Origin: JADZGC01 sp964613485 | GTDB lineage: Bacteria > Patescibacteriota > Saccharimonadia > CAILAD01 > GCA-016700035 | Reading direction: 5' to 3' | DNA: 59,314 nt | Assembly: GCA_964613485.1 (NCBI GenBank) | Contig: CAZTHB010000002.1 | Span: forward strand, 1-59,314 | Part shown: in pieces, positions 18,169-26,187 of the stretch | How the letters are laid out: each line of letters begins with the position of its first letter | Position numbering within the stretch: the first letter of the stretch is position 1 | Notes under the pieces: generated by a model | Databases searched by the model: none | What the model saw: the letters and a program-made list of their open reading frames with translations, nothing else | Told to the model about the DNA's origin: nothing | Program-made: the position numbers and the translations under genes

Positions 18169-18287
18169 GACGTGTTTCTGAGTGAGCAGCTCCAAGGCGA
18201 TGCTGCGAACCGTAGCGAGTCGTACTATGCGTACGATGAGCGAGAATCGTAAAGCATCAACGATGCAGATGCCGCTCAAAACGCGTC
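18169..18287 (-). repeat. Structured intergenic element, copy 1 (rpsR-efp)
   Basis: The element begins one base after the rpsR stop. It shares with the copy at 32207-32317, on the minus strand, the 10-mer CTCATCGTAC, a following hairpin arm, CTC-T-CG spacing and TCGCCTTG. The core hairpin here is UCGUAC-GCAUA-GUACGA. The ends pair (GACGCGUUUU/GAGC with GCUC/AAACACGUC). The terminal stem differs in sequence from the other copy but has the same position. This suggests an RNA fold read in the minus direction, as a 3' region of the ribosomal protein transcript. Confidence 0.55.
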
Positions 18288-18288
18288 G

Positions 18289-18501
18289 TTATTTAACGAC
18301 GAATGGAAGCAAAGCTAGATGCCTAGCCCGCTTCAAAGCCTGAGCCAGCAAGCGTTGATGCTTCATGGAAGCCCCAGTGCGCTTACGCCCTTCAATTTTA
18401 CCAACGCTATTTACGTAGCGCTGCAAAAGTTTGACGTCTTTATAGTCGATAACAGTAATGTCTTCACTGTAGAGACGGTTTTGCTTACGAAATTCTGCCA
18501 T
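18289..18501 (-). CDS. rpsR: 30S ribosomal protein S18
   Basis: This 70-residue protein is typical of bacterial S18. It contains IDYKDVKLLQRYVNSVGKI and the RNA-binding GRKRTGASMKHQRLLAQALKR, followed by RARHLALLPF. S18 binds 16S rRNA together with S6 on the platform of the small subunit. It is the last gene of the rpsF-ssb-rpsR operon and is followed directly by the structured repeat element. No zinc-type CxxC is present. Confidence 0.97.
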   Translation of the reverse strand: MAEFRKQNRLYSEDITVIDYKDVKLLQRYVNSVGKIEGRKRTGASMKHQRLLAQALKRARHLALLPFVVK

Positions 18502-18535
18502 TATCTAATTTATTCCTTTCATATCAGCACCCCTA

Positions 18536-18985
18536 TTAGAATGGGATGTCATCCAAATTAATCTCATCGTCACCCATATCTTCAATCGGTGGTGCGTCCT
18601 TAGCTACTTTCTTGGGCGATGGAGCATCACTTCCACCCCCACCCTCACCAGGGCCACCGATAAAGTTGATGTCAGTTGCCACGATCTCGGTGCGTGATCG
18701 CTTTGATCCGTCCTGCGCATCCCATTGACGAGTCTGTAAGCGCCCAACGATCATTGCGCGACGTCCCTTTGTCAGATACTGGCTTACGAGCTCACCCAAC
18801 TTACCCCAAGCAACAACATCATGATACTCAACAGCATCTTTGCGGTCGCCACTCTGTGGATCCTGCCAGCTGCGATTGGTGGCGATAGCAAAACTCGCGA
18901 CTGACTGACCGGATGGCGTGGTGCGCAATTCTGGATCGCGCGTGAGATTCCCCATAATGATTGCCTGATTGAAGTCCTTAGCCAT
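18536..18985 (-). CDS. ssb: Single-stranded DNA-binding protein
   Basis: This 149-residue protein has an N-terminal OB fold (NQAIIMGNLTRDPELRTTPSG, then SFAIATNR and VEYHDVVAWGKLGE) and a Gly/Ser/Ala linker. Its acidic C-terminal tip ends DINLDDIPF-like (EINLDDIPF), the tail that recruits repair and replication proteins. It lies between rpsF and rpsR, the conserved bacterial order. It acts in replication, recombination and repair, with recA and polA encoded in this window. Confidence 0.97.
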   Translation of the reverse strand: MAKDFNQAIIMGNLTRDPELRTTPSGQSVASFAIATNRSWQDPQSGDRKDAVEYHDVVAWGKLGELVSQYLTKGRRAMIVGRLQTRQWDAQDGSKRSRTEIVATDINFIGGPGEGGGGSDAPSPKKVAKDAPPIEDMGDDEINLDDIPF

Positions 18986-19001
18986 AATGCGTATTCCCTT
19001 C

Positions 19002-19403
19002 TTACTTCTCGTTATCTTCTGGTGCTTCGTCTTCTACTTTGTCTTGCGCCTTATCTGCCTTGGCTGGCCTGTCGGCCTTTGGATTCTTAGTGTCGGTCTT
19101 AGCCTGATTGATCGACTTAATGTCTTCGAGAGATACAACCAGATATCGCATGACTTCTTCGGTGATGCGCAACGTATTATCTAGTTGCTGAACTTGTGAA
19201 GGATCAAGAGAAACTTGATAAAAAACGTAGATTCCCCAATCCTGCTTCTTGATCTTGTAAGCAAGTTTGCGCTTGCCCCAATTGTCTTTGTTATTAATTT
19301 TTCCGCCGAGCCCCGTAATCACGGTCTCAACTTTAGTCAGTGCACGCTCGAGATCAATCTCGAGATCAGGGTGCAAGACCACTGCAACTTCGTATTGTCG
19401 CAT
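19002..19403 (-). CDS. rpsF: 30S ribosomal protein S6
   Basis: This 133-residue protein starts MRQYEVAVVLHPDLE and contains GKRKLAYKIKKQDWGIYVFY and the RNA-binding segment LRITEEVMRYLVV. The last 35 residues form a charged Lys/Asp/Glu tail with no fold, longer than usual. An AAAGGA site precedes the ATG. It is the first gene of the operon with ssb and rpsR. A canonical promoter and a leader of about 105 bases lie upstream, where S6/S18 feedback would be expected. Confidence 0.96.
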   Translation of the reverse strand: MRQYEVAVVLHPDLEIDLERALTKVETVITGLGGKINNKDNWGKRKLAYKIKKQDWGIYVFYQVSLDPSQVQQLDNTLRITEEVMRYLVVSLEDIKSINQAKTDTKNPKADRPAKADKAQDKVEDEAPEDNEK

Positions 19404-19509
19404 AGCTTTCCTTTCTGCGGTTCCCTGTCTCCATACTAGGATGAATTTGACAGATTCACCGAATCCTCTATGAGATTCAGTAAAAAGGGTATTAATTTAA
19501 TCTAACAAT
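19404..19509 (-). promoter_or_regulatory. rpsF operon leader
   Basis: The transcript predicted from the promoter at 19516-19544 has about 105 bases before rpsF. At its 5' end, GGTATT pairs with AATACC across a 13-base loop and is followed by CTTTTT, a terminator-like hairpin. Further down, GAATC/GATTC arms form another hairpin, and a GGGAACCGCAG segment lies just before the ribosome binding site. Many bacteria bear an S6:S18-binding leader with a CCG box here. I cannot confirm that fold. Confidence 0.4.
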
Positions 19510-19515
19510 ACCGTA

Positions 19516-19544
19516 ATTATACCGAAAATGCGGATTTGGGTCAA
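19516..19544 (-). promoter_or_regulatory. Promoter of rpsF-ssb-rpsR
   Basis: On the minus strand, TTGACC (19539-19544) and TATAAT (19516-19521) are 17 bases apart, an almost consensus housekeeping promoter. It overlaps the upstream region of the divergent gene at 19573. Confidence 0.75.
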
Positions 19545-19560
19545 GCAGTTGACCTTGAGT

Positions 19561-19566
19561 TATAAT
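19561..19566 (+). promoter_or_regulatory. -10 box for leaderless PRC-barrel-like gene
   Basis: TATAAT ends 7 bases before ATG 19573, so the predicted +1 is the start codon. This supports choosing 19573 over the upstream in-frame ATG at 19528, which would lie ahead of the promoter. Confidence 0.55.
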
Positions 19567-19572
19567 CTCGAT

Positions 19573-20109
19573 ATGCAATATCTTGCTTCAAAAATACGCG
19601 GTACCTGGCTGCTTGATGCAAAAAGTACAGACACTCCCCTTATCGGTGTGATTGAGCAGCTCATCATCAACCCTGATAATTTTGAAATAGAAATACTCGG
19701 ACTCAGTGCGGGTGACAAACGACCCGTCCGGCATTATATACGGACCGATCAGGTCTCATGCGATACGAAAAGTGGTGTTATGCACTCAAACTTTGATGCA
19801 GTCGGGGTCCGCGATGATTTTATACGCGCACGAGACGCTATCAATGCTCATTGTGAACTTTTGCACTTTCGCGTTATTGACGAAAATGGTAAACGGATCG
19901 GGCGACTCGAAGACTATAGCTTCTCAATACCACTCTTTCGTGTAGAACGCATCCATGTCTCAGCTCCAGTGTGGCGAAGATTCCGAAATACACAGCTCGT
20001 CATTGGACGTTCACAGATTATTGATGTTGACAGCAAAAAAAAACTAATCAAGGTTAAAGCGACCCGAGTCTCCCAACGAACCAAGGCGACTCAAGCGGTA
20101 CCCGCGTAA
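19573..20109 (+). CDS. PRC-barrel-like protein
   Basis: With the start at ATG 19573 the protein has 178 residues (MQYLASKIRGTWLLDAKS). The sequence suggests two successive beta-barrel segments: the first around IGVIEQLIINPDNFEIEILG and the second around FRVIDENGKRIGRLEDYSF. Both look like PRC-barrel domains, which occur in RimM, in photosynthetic H subunits and in many sporulation or stress proteins. The tail is basic (KKKLIKVKATRVSQRTKATQ). It is soluble with no signal peptide. It stands alone between two divergent or convergent units. The function is unknown. Confidence 0.7.
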   Translation: MQYLASKIRGTWLLDAKSTDTPLIGVIEQLIINPDNFEIEILGLSAGDKRPVRHYIRTDQVSCDTKSGVMHSNFDAVGVRDDFIRARDAINAHCELLHFRVIDENGKRIGRLEDYSFSIPLFRVERIHVSAPVWRRFRNTQLVIGRSQIIDVDSKKKLIKVKATRVSQRTKATQAVPA

Positions 20110-20149
20110 ATTGTTGTACTAAATACTACAATGTTCGGTTATTGTCTGC

Positions 20150-20179
20150 TTGTGCTTACATAGGCCTTAAGCCTATGAT
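20150..20179 (+). promoter_or_regulatory. Possible promoter for a small membrane peptide
   Basis: TTGTGC (20150-20155) and TATGAT (20174-20179) are 18 bases apart. A CATAGGC/GCCTATG inverted repeat overlaps the -10. The predicted start near 20186 lies just before AAGGAGGG and a 22-residue reading frame. Confidence 0.35.
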
Positions 20180-20205
20180 TGTATGCAAAAGGAGGGTTGT
20201 GGGCT

Positions 20206-20274
20206 TTGATAACTGTAGCACTCTGGCTAATTGCCATCGCCGTCTGCGTTCGCGCAGTAGTGGTGTCACGCTAG
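20206..20274 (+). CDS. Possible 22-residue single-helix membrane peptide
   Basis: This small frame starts at TTG 20206, about nine bases after a strong AAGGAGGG, and ends at TAG 20272-20274. The product would be almost entirely one hydrophobic helix (ITVALWLIAIAVCVRA) with a short basic end, the pattern of small membrane peptides and of type I toxins. An in-frame TTG nine bases upstream is possible but too close to the purine run. It has a plausible promoter. It lies alone between two converging genes. There is no similarity evidence. Confidence 0.35.
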   Translation: MITVALWLIAIAVCVRAVVVSR

Positions 20275-20323
20275 AAAAATAGAACGCAAAATCACACATA
20301 GATAGATAAACCTGAGCAAGCGG

Positions 20324-20920
20324 TTATTCGCTCTCTGCCATAACTTGTCTTATGTCAGAGTAACGAAACCCCTTGCGTATCAGGTATTGTACGAGTTTTT
20401 CTGGCGTCGCATACAGCGAGCGCTTTTTTTGTACGAGATGCTGGATTTGCATCTTAACATCATCACTATCTATTCCATCTAGTGCTCGCTGGATACTAGA
20501 CGCATCGATCTGCTTCTTCATCAGCTCAGCACGAATTACAGCAAGCGAACGGTTTTGGTCCATCCGCATGCGTACCCAGCGCTGCGCAAAGTCAGAATCA
20601 TCGAGATATTTCTCACGAATAAGTCGTTGTAATAACGCATCAATAATATCTTCGGGATATTCTTTTCTACTAAGGTACTGTCGAACCTCACCAATACTGC
20701 GGATGCGGTATGAGAGGAAGCGCAAAGCGGCCGCATAGCTCTTCCCGGCGACCGAGCTAGCCTGCAGCTCGTCTATCCGCTCACGCGTGACCTCATCACC
20801 GACGTGAAGGCCAAAGAGAGCCACTTGATAGTCCGAGAGTCCACATACAAACTCTCCATCGACCACAACATTTATGTAGCCCCCTCGGCGTTGTGGCTTC
20901 AAATCGGTAATTACCAGCAC
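20324..20920 (-). CDS. recX: Regulatory protein RecX
   Basis: This 198-residue protein has the tandem three-helix repeats of RecX: ALRFLSYRIRSIGEVRQYLSRK, then LIREKYLDDSDFAQRWVRMRM and LIRKGFRYSDIRQVM. RecX binds inside the RecA filament groove and tunes its activity. The start is GTG at 20920, with GAGG nearby upstream. It follows recA by 25 bases on the same strand, the usual order. Length and repeats match family norms. Confidence 0.9.
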   Translation of the reverse strand: MLVITDLKPQRRGGYINVVVDGEFVCGLSDYQVALFGLHVGDEVTRERIDELQASSVAGKSYAAALRFLSYRIRSIGEVRQYLSRKEYPEDIIDALLQRLIREKYLDDSDFAQRWVRMRMDQNRSLAVIRAELMKKQIDASSIQRALDGIDSDDVKMQIQHLVQKKRSLYATPEKLVQYLIRKGFRYSDIRQVMAESE

Positions 20921-20945
20921 AGAAAACCTCTTTCGTACTTACTAG

Positions 20946-22016
20946 CTACTTACCGGCCTTGGCTAGCTCACGAATCTGCTTATCAAGCTCTGCAACAACC
21001 TTTGGATGCTCATCCAAGAATGATTTAGCTGCCTCTCTCCCTTGACCAATCTTTTCGTCCTTATAAGAGAACCATGATCCGGCCTTCTGTATCAACTCGT
21101 ACTTCACAGCCAAATCAATCATGTCGCCCGATCTCGATATGCCTTGATTGAACATGATATCAAACTCAGCAATCTTGAATGGTGCAGCGATCTTATTCTT
21201 CACTACTTTTACCTTGACGTGGTTACCGACGCTTTGATCGCCTTCTTTGATTTGCTCTGTACGACGTATATCGAGACGAACTGAGGCATAGTATTTTAGA
21301 GCGTTTCCACCAGCGGTTACCTCCGGATTTCCGAACATCACACCAATCTTCATACGAAGCTGATTAATAAAGATAACAGTGCACTTAGATTTACTAATGA
21401 CACCAGTAAGCTTACGTAACGCTTGACTCATCAATCGTGCCTGAAGGCCAACATGCGCATCACCCATCTCCCCCTCAATTTCAGCTCGCGGTACGAGTGC
21501 AGCGACGGAGTCAACCACCACAATATCTACAGCCGCTGAGCGCACGAGAGTTTCCGTAATCTCCAGTGCCTGCTCACCTGTATCTGGCTGTGAGATGAGG
21601 AGGTCATCAAGATTCACGCCGATCTTTGCTGCGTACTCTGGGTCTAGTGCGTGCTCAGCATCAACGAAAGCTGCCAAGCCACCTGATTTCTGCACTTCAG
21701 CTACGGCATGCAGAGCCAACGTAGTCTTACCGCTTGATTCAGGGCCATAGATTTCAATAATACGTCCTTTTGGAATCCCCCCGCCTAGCGCAAGATCAAG
21801 TGCAAGACTGCCAGTTGGTATAGTCTCCACATGCACATGCATCCCCTCGCCCAAGCGCATAATTGAACCTTTTCCAAACTGTCGCTCAATCTGATCAACT
21901 GCTAGTTCAACTGCCTTTAAACGTGCAGCTTTTTCGTTCTTTGAATGTTTTGGATCTACTTCCATAACTGAATTCTCTTTCGTCTTAGTTGGCTTATCGG
22001 CTTGAGCTACTGGCAT
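20946..22016 (-). CDS. recA: Recombinase RecA
   Basis: This 356-residue RecA has a Walker A motif GPESSGKTTL at about residue 89, Walker B VDIVVVDSVAALVPR, loop L1 (EIEGEMGDAHVGLQARLMSQ), loop L2 (IFINQLRMKIGVMFGNPE) and the C-terminal domain. The first 25 residues are a polar extension. It catalyses strand exchange in homologous repair. GGAGAGG precedes the ATG. A canonical promoter lies upstream, without an obvious LexA-type GAAC-N4-GTTC operator, so SOS control by that route is not supported. recX follows. Confidence 0.98.
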   Translation of the reverse strand: MPVAQADKPTKTKENSVMEVDPKHSKNEKAARLKAVELAVDQIERQFGKGSIMRLGEGMHVHVETIPTGSLALDLALGGGIPKGRIIEIYGPESSGKTTLALHAVAEVQKSGGLAAFVDAEHALDPEYAAKIGVNLDDLLISQPDTGEQALEITETLVRSAAVDIVVVDSVAALVPRAEIEGEMGDAHVGLQARLMSQALRKLTGVISKSKCTVIFINQLRMKIGVMFGNPEVTAGGNALKYYASVRLDIRRTEQIKEGDQSVGNHVKVKVVKNKIAAPFKIAEFDIMFNQGISRSGDMIDLAVKYELIQKAGSWFSYKDEKIGQGREAAKSFLDEHPKVVAELDKQIRELAKAGK

Positions 22017-22053
22017 ATCACCTCTCCTATCTTATATGAATTATCTTAAATCG

Positions 22054-22083
22054 ATAATACCGAACAGTTACCGATCATGTCAA
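22054..22083 (-). promoter_or_regulatory. recA promoter
   Basis: On the minus strand, TTGACA (22078-22083, a perfect -35) and TATTAT (22054-22059) are 18 bases apart. The predicted leader is about 30 bases and carries GGAGAGG. Confidence 0.75.
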
Positions 22084-22098
22084 GCGCCTTTTGTTCGT

Positions 22099-22130
22099 AA
22101 TAAAAATTGGCCGTCCCCTTCGGGACGACC
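22099..22130 (-). terminator. Terminator of the 223-residue gene
   Basis: In minus-strand RNA, GGUCGUCC pairs with GGACGGCC (8 bp, one U-G pair) around a short GAAG-containing loop. It is followed by AAUUUUUAUU, a typical intrinsic terminator, and separates this gene from the recA promoter. Confidence 0.75.
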
Positions 22131-22135
22131 ATAAG

Positions 22136-22807
22136 TCACGACTCTGCACCATCTCCAGCGCCGAGCCCCAGCGGTGAGCTTACATCTGCCGTAGTCACGT
22201 CAATGACATCATTGCCAGTCGGCAACAAACTCTCATACGCCTTCGAGAGATCGTCAGGGAATACACCATGAAGGGTCATCGCAGTCGCGAGATCGGTATC
22301 TGTCTCAATCTGACGAAGAAGTTCGGCTGCCTGACCACGCAAGTATGGGCCGAGTAGCTGCCGCGCAAAGTCTCGACTCTCGCTTCCAGACTGAACTGCA
22401 AGAGCATGCAAGATGAGCGTCATCTCCGGCGTTAGCGAAGGACGCTCCTTGGTGGTCGCATTGACGACGCGCTGAACACCGAGATACCAACCAAGGCCCG
22501 TCCGAACCTCGAAGGTCAACTTGGACGTACTCCCGTCATTGAACTCGACATGGAAGTACAGGTCTTTGTTCGATTTGTCGCCACTCCCTGTGTTGACCGA
22601 GACCTGCTTGACCCGCAAGTCCTCTCGGCTTTTCAAGCGCTCCAAGAGGTACTTGGCCAAGGCAGTACACCGATCATGGTGTCGCGCCGGCTCCGACGTC
22701 GCATCATTGGACGTTGGCTTGAGGGTGCGATCGAGCATGGTCGGCGTCTGTTCACCAAGCAGCTCGAGCTCTGTCTCGACACAGGTTCGAATCGCTGATA
22801 GATCCAC
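22136..22807 (-). CDS. Hypothetical protein, 223 residues
   Basis: I do not recognise a family. The start is GTG 22807 with AAGGGAG upstream. The protein is soluble and acidic. A central beta-rich segment (DLYFHVEFNDGSTSKLTFEV) and a helical second half (DFARQLLGPYLRGQAAELLRQ) are visible. It has no signal peptide, no membrane helix and no cysteine-based motif. Base composition looks somewhat more G+C-rich than recA beside it. It has its own terminator and sits as an insert between the RodZ-like gene and recA, so late acquisition is possible. Confidence 0.7.
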   Translation of the reverse strand: MDLSAIRTCVETELELLGEQTPTMLDRTLKPTSNDATSEPARHHDRCTALAKYLLERLKSREDLRVKQVSVNTGSGDKSNKDLYFHVEFNDGSTSKLTFEVRTGLGWYLGVQRVVNATTKERPSLTPEMTLILHALAVQSGSESRDFARQLLGPYLRGQAAELLRQIETDTDLATAMTLHGVFPDDLSKAYESLLPTGNDVIDVTTADVSSPLGLGAGDGAES

Positions 22808-22895
22808 GGGGTCTCCCTTGAAGTAGGTACTACTAGATCAGAGTCACAGTACCATCAAACTAATAGCGACTCAAGCATATGGGTTATCTATATGA

Positions 22896-23939
22896 CTACC
22901 TGAGAGGCGTTGCGCTATCGAGCGTAAATCGAACGCTTTGTTGCGCTTCACCAAGCCCACCCAGCACACCGAGGTCTTGGTTTTGAACTGCCTTATTCGT
23001 AAGGGCAACGCTCGTGATCCCGGCATTATTTGTGTTAAGCACGAGTTCCTTTGCACTAGTAAAAGTCTGAGGAGCATCAGGCTGAACACTCCCCCGAAAG
23101 ACTTCTTTGCCATCAGACTGCACCACCAAGGCAATTGGCGCGCTTTTCGCGCTCACCACTACCTTCACCTGGTCTGACGCACTGACCGCTACCGTAGGGC
23201 TCACCGTACTACTCGCCTCTTTCGCTAGAGTCGCCGTAATGACATAGGTTTGCGTGGCGATTTTACCCAGACGGTTCTTGGCCGACAAACGAATCTCATT
23301 ACGACCATCAACAAGCGCGATTCTTTCTCGGAAGCTACCATCCGCAGCCACTAATACTGCCGAATCATTAATAAACAGATCAGATCCACCATCAACTCGA
23401 CCAGATACAAAACCATAATTAGTCGTGACGCTCGTCGCTTCATTCGTATTAAGACTCAAGCGAGGTGGCGCCGATAAAACCGCAACTTGCCAACCGATAT
23501 ACAGTACAACCACCGCGAACATAGCCACGATCGAGATCAAAAAAAACGTACGCGGGGTGATGATCATTTGCTTCGAGCGAATCGGCTTGAGGCCGAACTT
23601 GACTGCCCCACCTTGCTTACGCCGCGACTGCCGGCGCATCTCGCGCTCCGAAGCCCGTTCACGCTCGTAGATCTTCATAATTGGCTTAGGGTCAAGTCCA
23701 AGATAGTCGGCATAATTACGCACATAGCCGCGTGAATAAACATCATCCTTCAGCTCGTCGTAATCACCGGACTCAATAGCCTCAAGATAACTCAATCGAA
23801 TACGCGTCGCTTGTTCGGCCTCGCTGAGACTAAGCTCCAAGCTTTCACGACGATGCTTGAGAATCGTAGCTAGCGGCTGGTTTGCGCTACGACGCGATCG
23901 AGGAACTGGTGCAGTAGATTCAATCGGGCGTTCATTCAT
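22896..23939 (-). CDS. RodZ-like membrane protein with helix-turn-helix domain
   Basis: The start at ATG 23939 gives 347 residues. GGAGGAAGG lies upstream, and the start overlaps the ftsK stop by eight bases. Residues 15-95 form an XRE-type helix-turn-helix (LATILKHRRESLELSLSEAEQATRIRL, then YLEAIESGDYDEL), as in RodZ. A basic linker leads to one membrane helix at about 143-165. The outer part has an Ig-like region around FVSGRVDGGSDLFIND and a C-terminal beta domain. RodZ links MreB to wall synthesis. MreB is not in this window, so the role in shape or division is inferred from the family and from coupling to ftsK. Confidence 0.85.
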   Translation of the reverse strand: MNERPIESTAPVPRSRRSANQPLATILKHRRESLELSLSEAEQATRIRLSYLEAIESGDYDELKDDVYSRGYVRNYADYLGLDPKPIMKIYERERASEREMRRQSRRKQGGAVKFGLKPIRSKQMIITPRTFFLISIVAMFAVVVLYIGWQVAVLSAPPRLSLNTNEATSVTTNYGFVSGRVDGGSDLFINDSAVLVAADGSFRERIALVDGRNEIRLSAKNRLGKIATQTYVITATLAKEASSTVSPTVAVSASDQVKVVVSAKSAPIALVVQSDGKEVFRGSVQPDAPQTFTSAKELVLNTNNAGITSVALTNKAVQNQDLGVLGGLGEAQQSVRFTLDSATPLR

Positions 23940-26085
23940 CCGTCCCGCCTTCCTCCGCAGCATGCGACTCCATGCCACCCCCTTCTGATCCGGCTAAATC
24001 GGCGCTCGATATCAATACCTTACGCGGCTTCGCGCCGTCCTTCGGCCCTATCACGCCATTGTCTTCAAGCATATCAATCAGACTTGCGGCACGTGCGTAA
24101 CCAACCCGGAACTGACGCTGAATACGACTCGAAGAAGCTTCCCCTGAACGTAGCACAAATTCCAGCACCTCATCGTAGAGATCGTCGTCATGTCGTCCGC
24201 CGCCACCTGCAGCCATGACGCCACGGTGACCGATCTTTACGGCTTGCGCCAAAACATCATCCAGATATTCTGGGGCTTGTTCATCACGCAAGAATTTTGT
24301 AACTGCGCTAACCTCTTCGTTTGTCAGCAGTACACCCTGAGCACGCTTCGGCTTCATAAACTCAGGCGAAGAAAAAAGCATGTCACCCTTACCCAAAAGC
24401 TTCTCGGCTCCTGCCTGATCAATAATCGTGCGACTATCGATCTGGCTAGCAGTTGTTAACGCAATTCGAGCCGGTACGTTTGCCTTGATGATACCAGTCA
24501 CGACGCCAACGCTCGGACGCTGAGTAGCAAGCACTAAATGAATGCCTACGGCACGTGCCATCTGAGCGATGCGCACAATCAGTGCCTCGACATCCTTACC
24601 TGCGACAGCCATAAGATCAGAGAATTCGTCCAACACAATCACGATGTAAGGCATCGGTTCGACTTCTTTAAGCGCATTGTATTCAGCAATATTTCGCTTC
24701 GTTTTATCTGCTAGAAGCTTCAAGCGACGATCCATCTCTCCAACTGCCCATTTCAATGCCGATATCGTCTTATCTGGCTCATAAATAACTGGTGTCAAAA
24801 GATGCGGGATATCATTATAGAGCGTCATTTCGACGCGCTTTGGATCGACGAGAATCAAACGTAACTCAGCTGGGGAATTGCGATATAAGAAGGATGTTAG
24901 GAGTGTGTTAATCATAACCGACTTACCTGATCCGGTGGTACCAGCTACAAGTAAGTGAGGCATGCTCGCGAGGTCGGCTGTCAGGACATCTCCCGCCACA
25001 TCACGACCGAGTACAAACTCAAGCTTACTTGGCTTGGCCTGCATTTCCTTGCTTTCCATAATGTCGCGCAATCGAACCTGTGCAGCTTTTTCATTTGGCA
25101 CTTCGATACCCACTAAATCAGTACCAGGAATCGGAGCTTCAATGCGAACCTGCGGTGCCTTCAGCGCAAGAGCAAGGTTTCGATCAAGCGTGGTGATCTT
25201 ATTCAGCTTCACGCCAGTCGACGGACGCATAGTGTATTGAGCGACAGTGGGCCCGACATTCACGCCGACCATCTTTACATCAATAGCAAATTCCTTAAAA
25301 GTCGTGCCGATCACACCGGCTTTTTCTTTTTCATTACCGGCATCAGCCTTGGTCGACATGCCTTTGAGTAAATCAAGCGGCGGATACTTCCAATTCTTAT
25401 CAAGCATGGCGGTTACTGCTCGGGCTGTTGGCTTCGCCTTTACATCCTCCTCGCCACCACCAATCGCACCCTTGAATGGAAGCTTGGTGTTTACGGTAAA
25501 TCCTGCCTGCTTTACTTCTAGCTCTGGCTCGCCATCCGGCTTCTTTCCGCGCACCTTACGCCACAATTCGATTAGGCGAACATTTGTCGCGATTATGACC
25601 GTAACAAGCTCAAGCAACACTAAAACAAACAGAGCCAATGGTCGTGTCAATAATGGGTTAATGAGCATCCAAAGCCCATAGCCTATAAATCCACCTTGAT
25701 TCGACAACTCGCTCAAGGCCGATCCATCACCTGCGATGCCAAACTGCACGATTCCAGCCAGCAATATGAAGAAGACGATAAGGCCAAAATAGTTATTTGC
25801 CTTGAGCTCGTATTTACTGACACGAAATAGTGCATAGGCTAAGAAAAAAAGCGCGAATGGCAGCGGATACACAGCTTGACCAATCAATGTCTTAAGGAGA
25901 GCCAGAAGGTTGATGCCTAGCGAACCGGCACCACCAAAAAAAGCTACGATAATTAATACAGCAACACCGACGATAAAAATCGCTGCGATGTCTTGTTTGG
26001 CTGCCTTCGAGAGCAAAGGCTCTTTTTCGACAGTTGGTTTGCGGGCCGCTCGGGGCCGCGCTGATTTACGTGTTCGTTTTGCCAT
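23932..26085 (-). CDS. ftsK: DNA translocase FtsK/SpoIIIE
   Basis: This 717-residue protein has four membrane helices in residues 30-180, a short linker, then the alpha domain (around VGPTVAQYTMRPSTGVKL) and the motor with a Walker A motif GTTGSGKSVMINTLL near 385 and a Walker B motif YIVIVLDEFSDLM. The C-terminal winged-helix gamma domain (VLRSGEASSSRIQRQFRVGYARA) reads DNA orientation sequences. It pumps chromosome DNA through the division septum. The linker is much shorter than in E. coli FtsK. Its transcript probably begins at an extended -10 (26182-26187). Confidence 0.96.
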   Translation of the reverse strand: MAKRTRKSARPRAARKPTVEKEPLLSKAAKQDIAAIFIVGVAVLIIVAFFGGAGSLGINLLALLKTLIGQAVYPLPFALFFLAYALFRVSKYELKANNYFGLIVFFILLAGIVQFGIAGDGSALSELSNQGGFIGYGLWMLINPLLTRPLALFVLVLLELVTVIIATNVRLIELWRKVRGKKPDGEPELEVKQAGFTVNTKLPFKGAIGGGEEDVKAKPTARAVTAMLDKNWKYPPLDLLKGMSTKADAGNEKEKAGVIGTTFKEFAIDVKMVGVNVGPTVAQYTMRPSTGVKLNKITTLDRNLALALKAPQVRIEAPIPGTDLVGIEVPNEKAAQVRLRDIMESKEMQAKPSKLEFVLGRDVAGDVLTADLASMPHLLVAGTTGSGKSVMINTLLTSFLYRNSPAELRLILVDPKRVEMTLYNDIPHLLTPVIYEPDKTISALKWAVGEMDRRLKLLADKTKRNIAEYNALKEVEPMPYIVIVLDEFSDLMAVAGKDVEALIVRIAQMARAVGIHLVLATQRPSVGVVTGIIKANVPARIALTTASQIDSRTIIDQAGAEKLLGKGDMLFSSPEFMKPKRAQGVLLTNEEVSAVTKFLRDEQAPEYLDDVLAQAVKIGHRGVMAAGGGGRHDDDLYDEVLEFVLRSGEASSSRIQRQFRVGYARAASLIDMLEDNGVIGPKDGAKPRKVLISSADLAGSEGGGMESHAAEEGGTDE

Positions 26086-26181
26086 ATCCTATGTAATCGT
26101 ATTATGCCTGGTTTTCTGCTACTGTGCCAGATGAATTGACTGATTTCAGGCTCTTATGCTCACCCTTAACTGAACATAACC

Positions 26182-26187
26182 ATTATA
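26182..26187 (-). promoter_or_regulatory. Extended -10 of ftsK
   Basis: The minus strand reads TGCTATAAT, a perfect TATAAT with the TG extension. No good -35 is seen. The leader to ftsK would be about 90 bases. Confidence 0.5.

Noticed and set aside
19528..19572. Upstream start for the PRC-barrel-like gene
   Set aside because: The extra residues would overlap the promoter and the TATAAT. The ATG at 19573 fits the leaderless spacing.
20157..20176. CATAGGC/GCCTATG hairpin as a terminator for the PRC-barrel-like gene
   Set aside because: No T-run follows, and it overlaps a better -10 candidate. It could still have a role, but termination is unsupported.
22770..22810. GGTTCGAATC string, like a tRNA T-loop
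   Set aside because: The flanking bases do not form a T stem or an acceptor stem, and the string lies inside the start of a convincing coding region.
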